Shown: positions 38,340 to 41,012 of the stretch, piece by piece
How positions within the stretch are numbered: position 1 is the stretch's first letter
Layout of the letters: every line of letters begins with the position of its first letter
Source: Sphingomonas sp.
GTDB taxonomy: Bacteria > Pseudomonadota > Alphaproteobacteria > Sphingomonadales > Sphingomonadaceae
NCBI GenBank assembly: GCA_019744885.1
Contig: JAIETY010000079.1
Location: forward strand, 1 to 41,012
DNA: 41,012 bases
Reading direction: 5' to 3'
The notes under the pieces: generated by a model
Seen by the model: the letters and a program-made list of their open reading frames with translations, nothing else
Told to the model about the DNA's origin: nothing
The model's database searches: none
Made by a program: the position numbers and the translations under genes

Positions 38340-39211
38340 CCGAGTTTGCGCTGATCAAGGTTGGCGATGTGGAGTACCCCTCGATCCTGCACGATGGGGT
38401 CATTCAGGTGCCGATGCGCCAGAGTTGCGAGACCGTCGGCATCCCGTGGCAGAACGAGCATCGCAGGATCAAAAACGACCCGATTTTGTCGGAAGCCGTC
38501 ATCAATTTGATGACGCCTTTCAGCAACGGGCAGGAGGTAATGTGCCTGCCCCTGCCGTTCTTCATCGGCTGGGTGTTCCGCCTCAACCTCAACACCGTTG
38601 CCCCGATCGCGCGGCCACGGATCGAGGCGTTGCAGCGCGAAGGCTATCGCGTGTTCTACGAATATTGGACCTTCGGCGTGGCGCGCAACCCGCGCTTCGC
38701 GGATGGCCATGAGCGGCGCCCGATGTCGCACGCGCAGATGGTCGTCCTGTTCGAGAAGATACTGAAGCGAACCGATCCGGCCTCGCGGTCTTTCTTCTAC
38801 CAGATCCTGTCGATCGAAGCGCGCTGGGCCGGCGTCGCGCTCGCCCCGCTCAGCGAGATCGGCGTCGAAGCGCCGCCGGCGCCTGATCTGATTGCCCTGC
38901 TGTTCGAGGCGCTGGACAAGCTCACCATCGCAGGCGTGCCGTGGGATCACTCGCGCAACCCCAAGCTGTCGGCGGTCAACCCCACCGAGTTCGCCGAACT
39001 GAACGATAAATATGCGCTGGAATGCCCCGTAACATCCGCGCTGCGTGAAGCGGTGCGCAAGGCGGGGATTGAGAAGAAGGCGGTCAATTCGGGGCTGAAC
39101 CAAGGGCAGACCATCTATTGCTGGGTCTTCGATCGCCGCCCAGCGCCCACTATCGTGGAGGGCAAGGTGATCGAAGGCGTGGCGAAAATCGCCACGGCTG
39201 AGGCCGAATAG
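38336..39211 (+). CDS. Antirepressor-like protein (P22_AR_N domain)
   Basis: A 291-aa protein. Its N-terminal part (about 12-125) matches the phage antirepressor N-terminal domain: VPMRQSCETVGIPWQNEHRRIKNDPILSE, VMCLPLPFFIGWVFRLNLNTVAP and RVFYEYWTFG. The C-terminal part (about 205-265) is a separate module, AVNPTEFAEL... to TIYCWVFDR, also found at the end of the primase-helicase. Domain proteins of this kind inhibit repressors or regulate phage genes. It is coupled to the upstream gene. Confidence 0.75.
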   Translation: MTEFALIKVGDVEYPSILHDGVIQVPMRQSCETVGIPWQNEHRRIKNDPILSEAVINLMTPFSNGQEVMCLPLPFFIGWVFRLNLNTVAPIARPRIEALQREGYRVFYEYWTFGVARNPRFADGHERRPMSHAQMVVLFEKILKRTDPASRSFFYQILSIEARWAGVALAPLSEIGVEAPPAPDLIALLFEALDKLTIAGVPWDHSRNPKLSAVNPTEFAELNDKYALECPVTSALREAVRKAGIEKKAVNSGLNQGQTIYCWVFDRRPAPTIVEGKVIEGVAKIATAEAE

Positions 39212-39323
39212 CCCCGCCGCCCGATGGCCGATGCGCCCCCCGAGCTGCTCGCCCTCGCCCGCGCGCTTGCGCGGGTGGCGGCGCGGGCGCATCAGGGGGG
39301 CGCACCTGGCCGGGAGCATCAAC

Positions 39324-40973
<1,650 letters not shown>

Positions 40974-40975
40974 TC

Positions 40976-40999
40976 AAAAAAAGCGAGCCCATTTGGGCT
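40976..40999 (-). terminator. Intrinsic terminator just upstream of tRNA-fMet
   Basis: On the minus strand AGCCC-AAAT-GGGCT is followed by CGC and seven T, ending two bases before the tRNA 5' end. It should end a transcript from the neighbouring host gene; the tRNA promoter must then overlap it or lie beyond the window edge. Confidence 0.6.
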
Positions 41000-41012
41000 T
41001 TGCATTGCGAAT

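Overview
The window is one nearly complete prophage (about 40.8 kb) in a GC-rich genome, flanked by a host initiator tRNA gene at the right edge. The GC-rich codon use, a GapR/DUF2312 homologue and the flavour of the small phage genes suggest an alphaproteobacterium, probably Sphingomonadales; this is inferred from gene content only. The virion genes are those of a P2-type myovirus: all main P2 head and tail genes are recognisable (Q, P, O, N, M, L, X, R, S, J, I, H, V, W, FI, FII, E/E', T, U, D). The rest is not P2-like.

Layout. 1-118: chromosomal side, with what looks like the end of another serine recombinase gene, a terminator and a 13-bp copy of the 3' end of tRNA-fMet (attL). 119-788: no convincing gene; it holds a cluster of CATAAC/GTTATG motifs and a sequence strikingly like the P2 cohesive end (cos). 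789-4645 (minus strand): DNA adenine methylase, portal and terminase ATPase. 4805-24842 (plus strand): scaffold/protease, capsid, terminase endonuclease, head completion, lysis cassette, a secreted SGNH hydrolase, tail completion, baseplate, fibre, tailspike, spike, sheath, tube, tape measure and late tail genes. 24843-26287: a small accessory block (minus-strand membrane protein operon and a divergent RHH regulator). 26288-28096: lysis-lysogeny switch, with an XRE repressor facing a gp16/Cro-like gene, a further regulator and an Ogr-type zinc-finger late activator. 28176-37267: early operon of overlapping small genes headed by a primase-helicase and containing GapR, ASCH, DUF5131, SNase-like and N6-adenine methylase genes. 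37268-37512: terminator plus a strongly structured leader. 37513-40940: small genes, a P22_AR_N antirepressor-like protein and a large serine recombinase. 40897-40973: tRNA-fMet (attR).

How it works together. The recombinase recombines at the 3' end of tRNA-fMet. The repressor and gp16-like pair choose lysogeny or early expression. The early operon supplies replication and host-takeover functions and Ogr. Ogr should then switch on late operons from three near-identical palindromes (TGT-N13-ACA) found upstream of P/O, J and V. Three of the four genes next to these sites start 57-59 bp from the palindrome centre and lack a Shine-Dalgarno sequence. The most interesting observations are this late-control circuit, an integration-dependent change of the recombinase C-terminus, the structured leader before one of two paralogous small genes, a C-terminal module shared by the primase and the antirepressor-like protein, and the phage-borne GapR.
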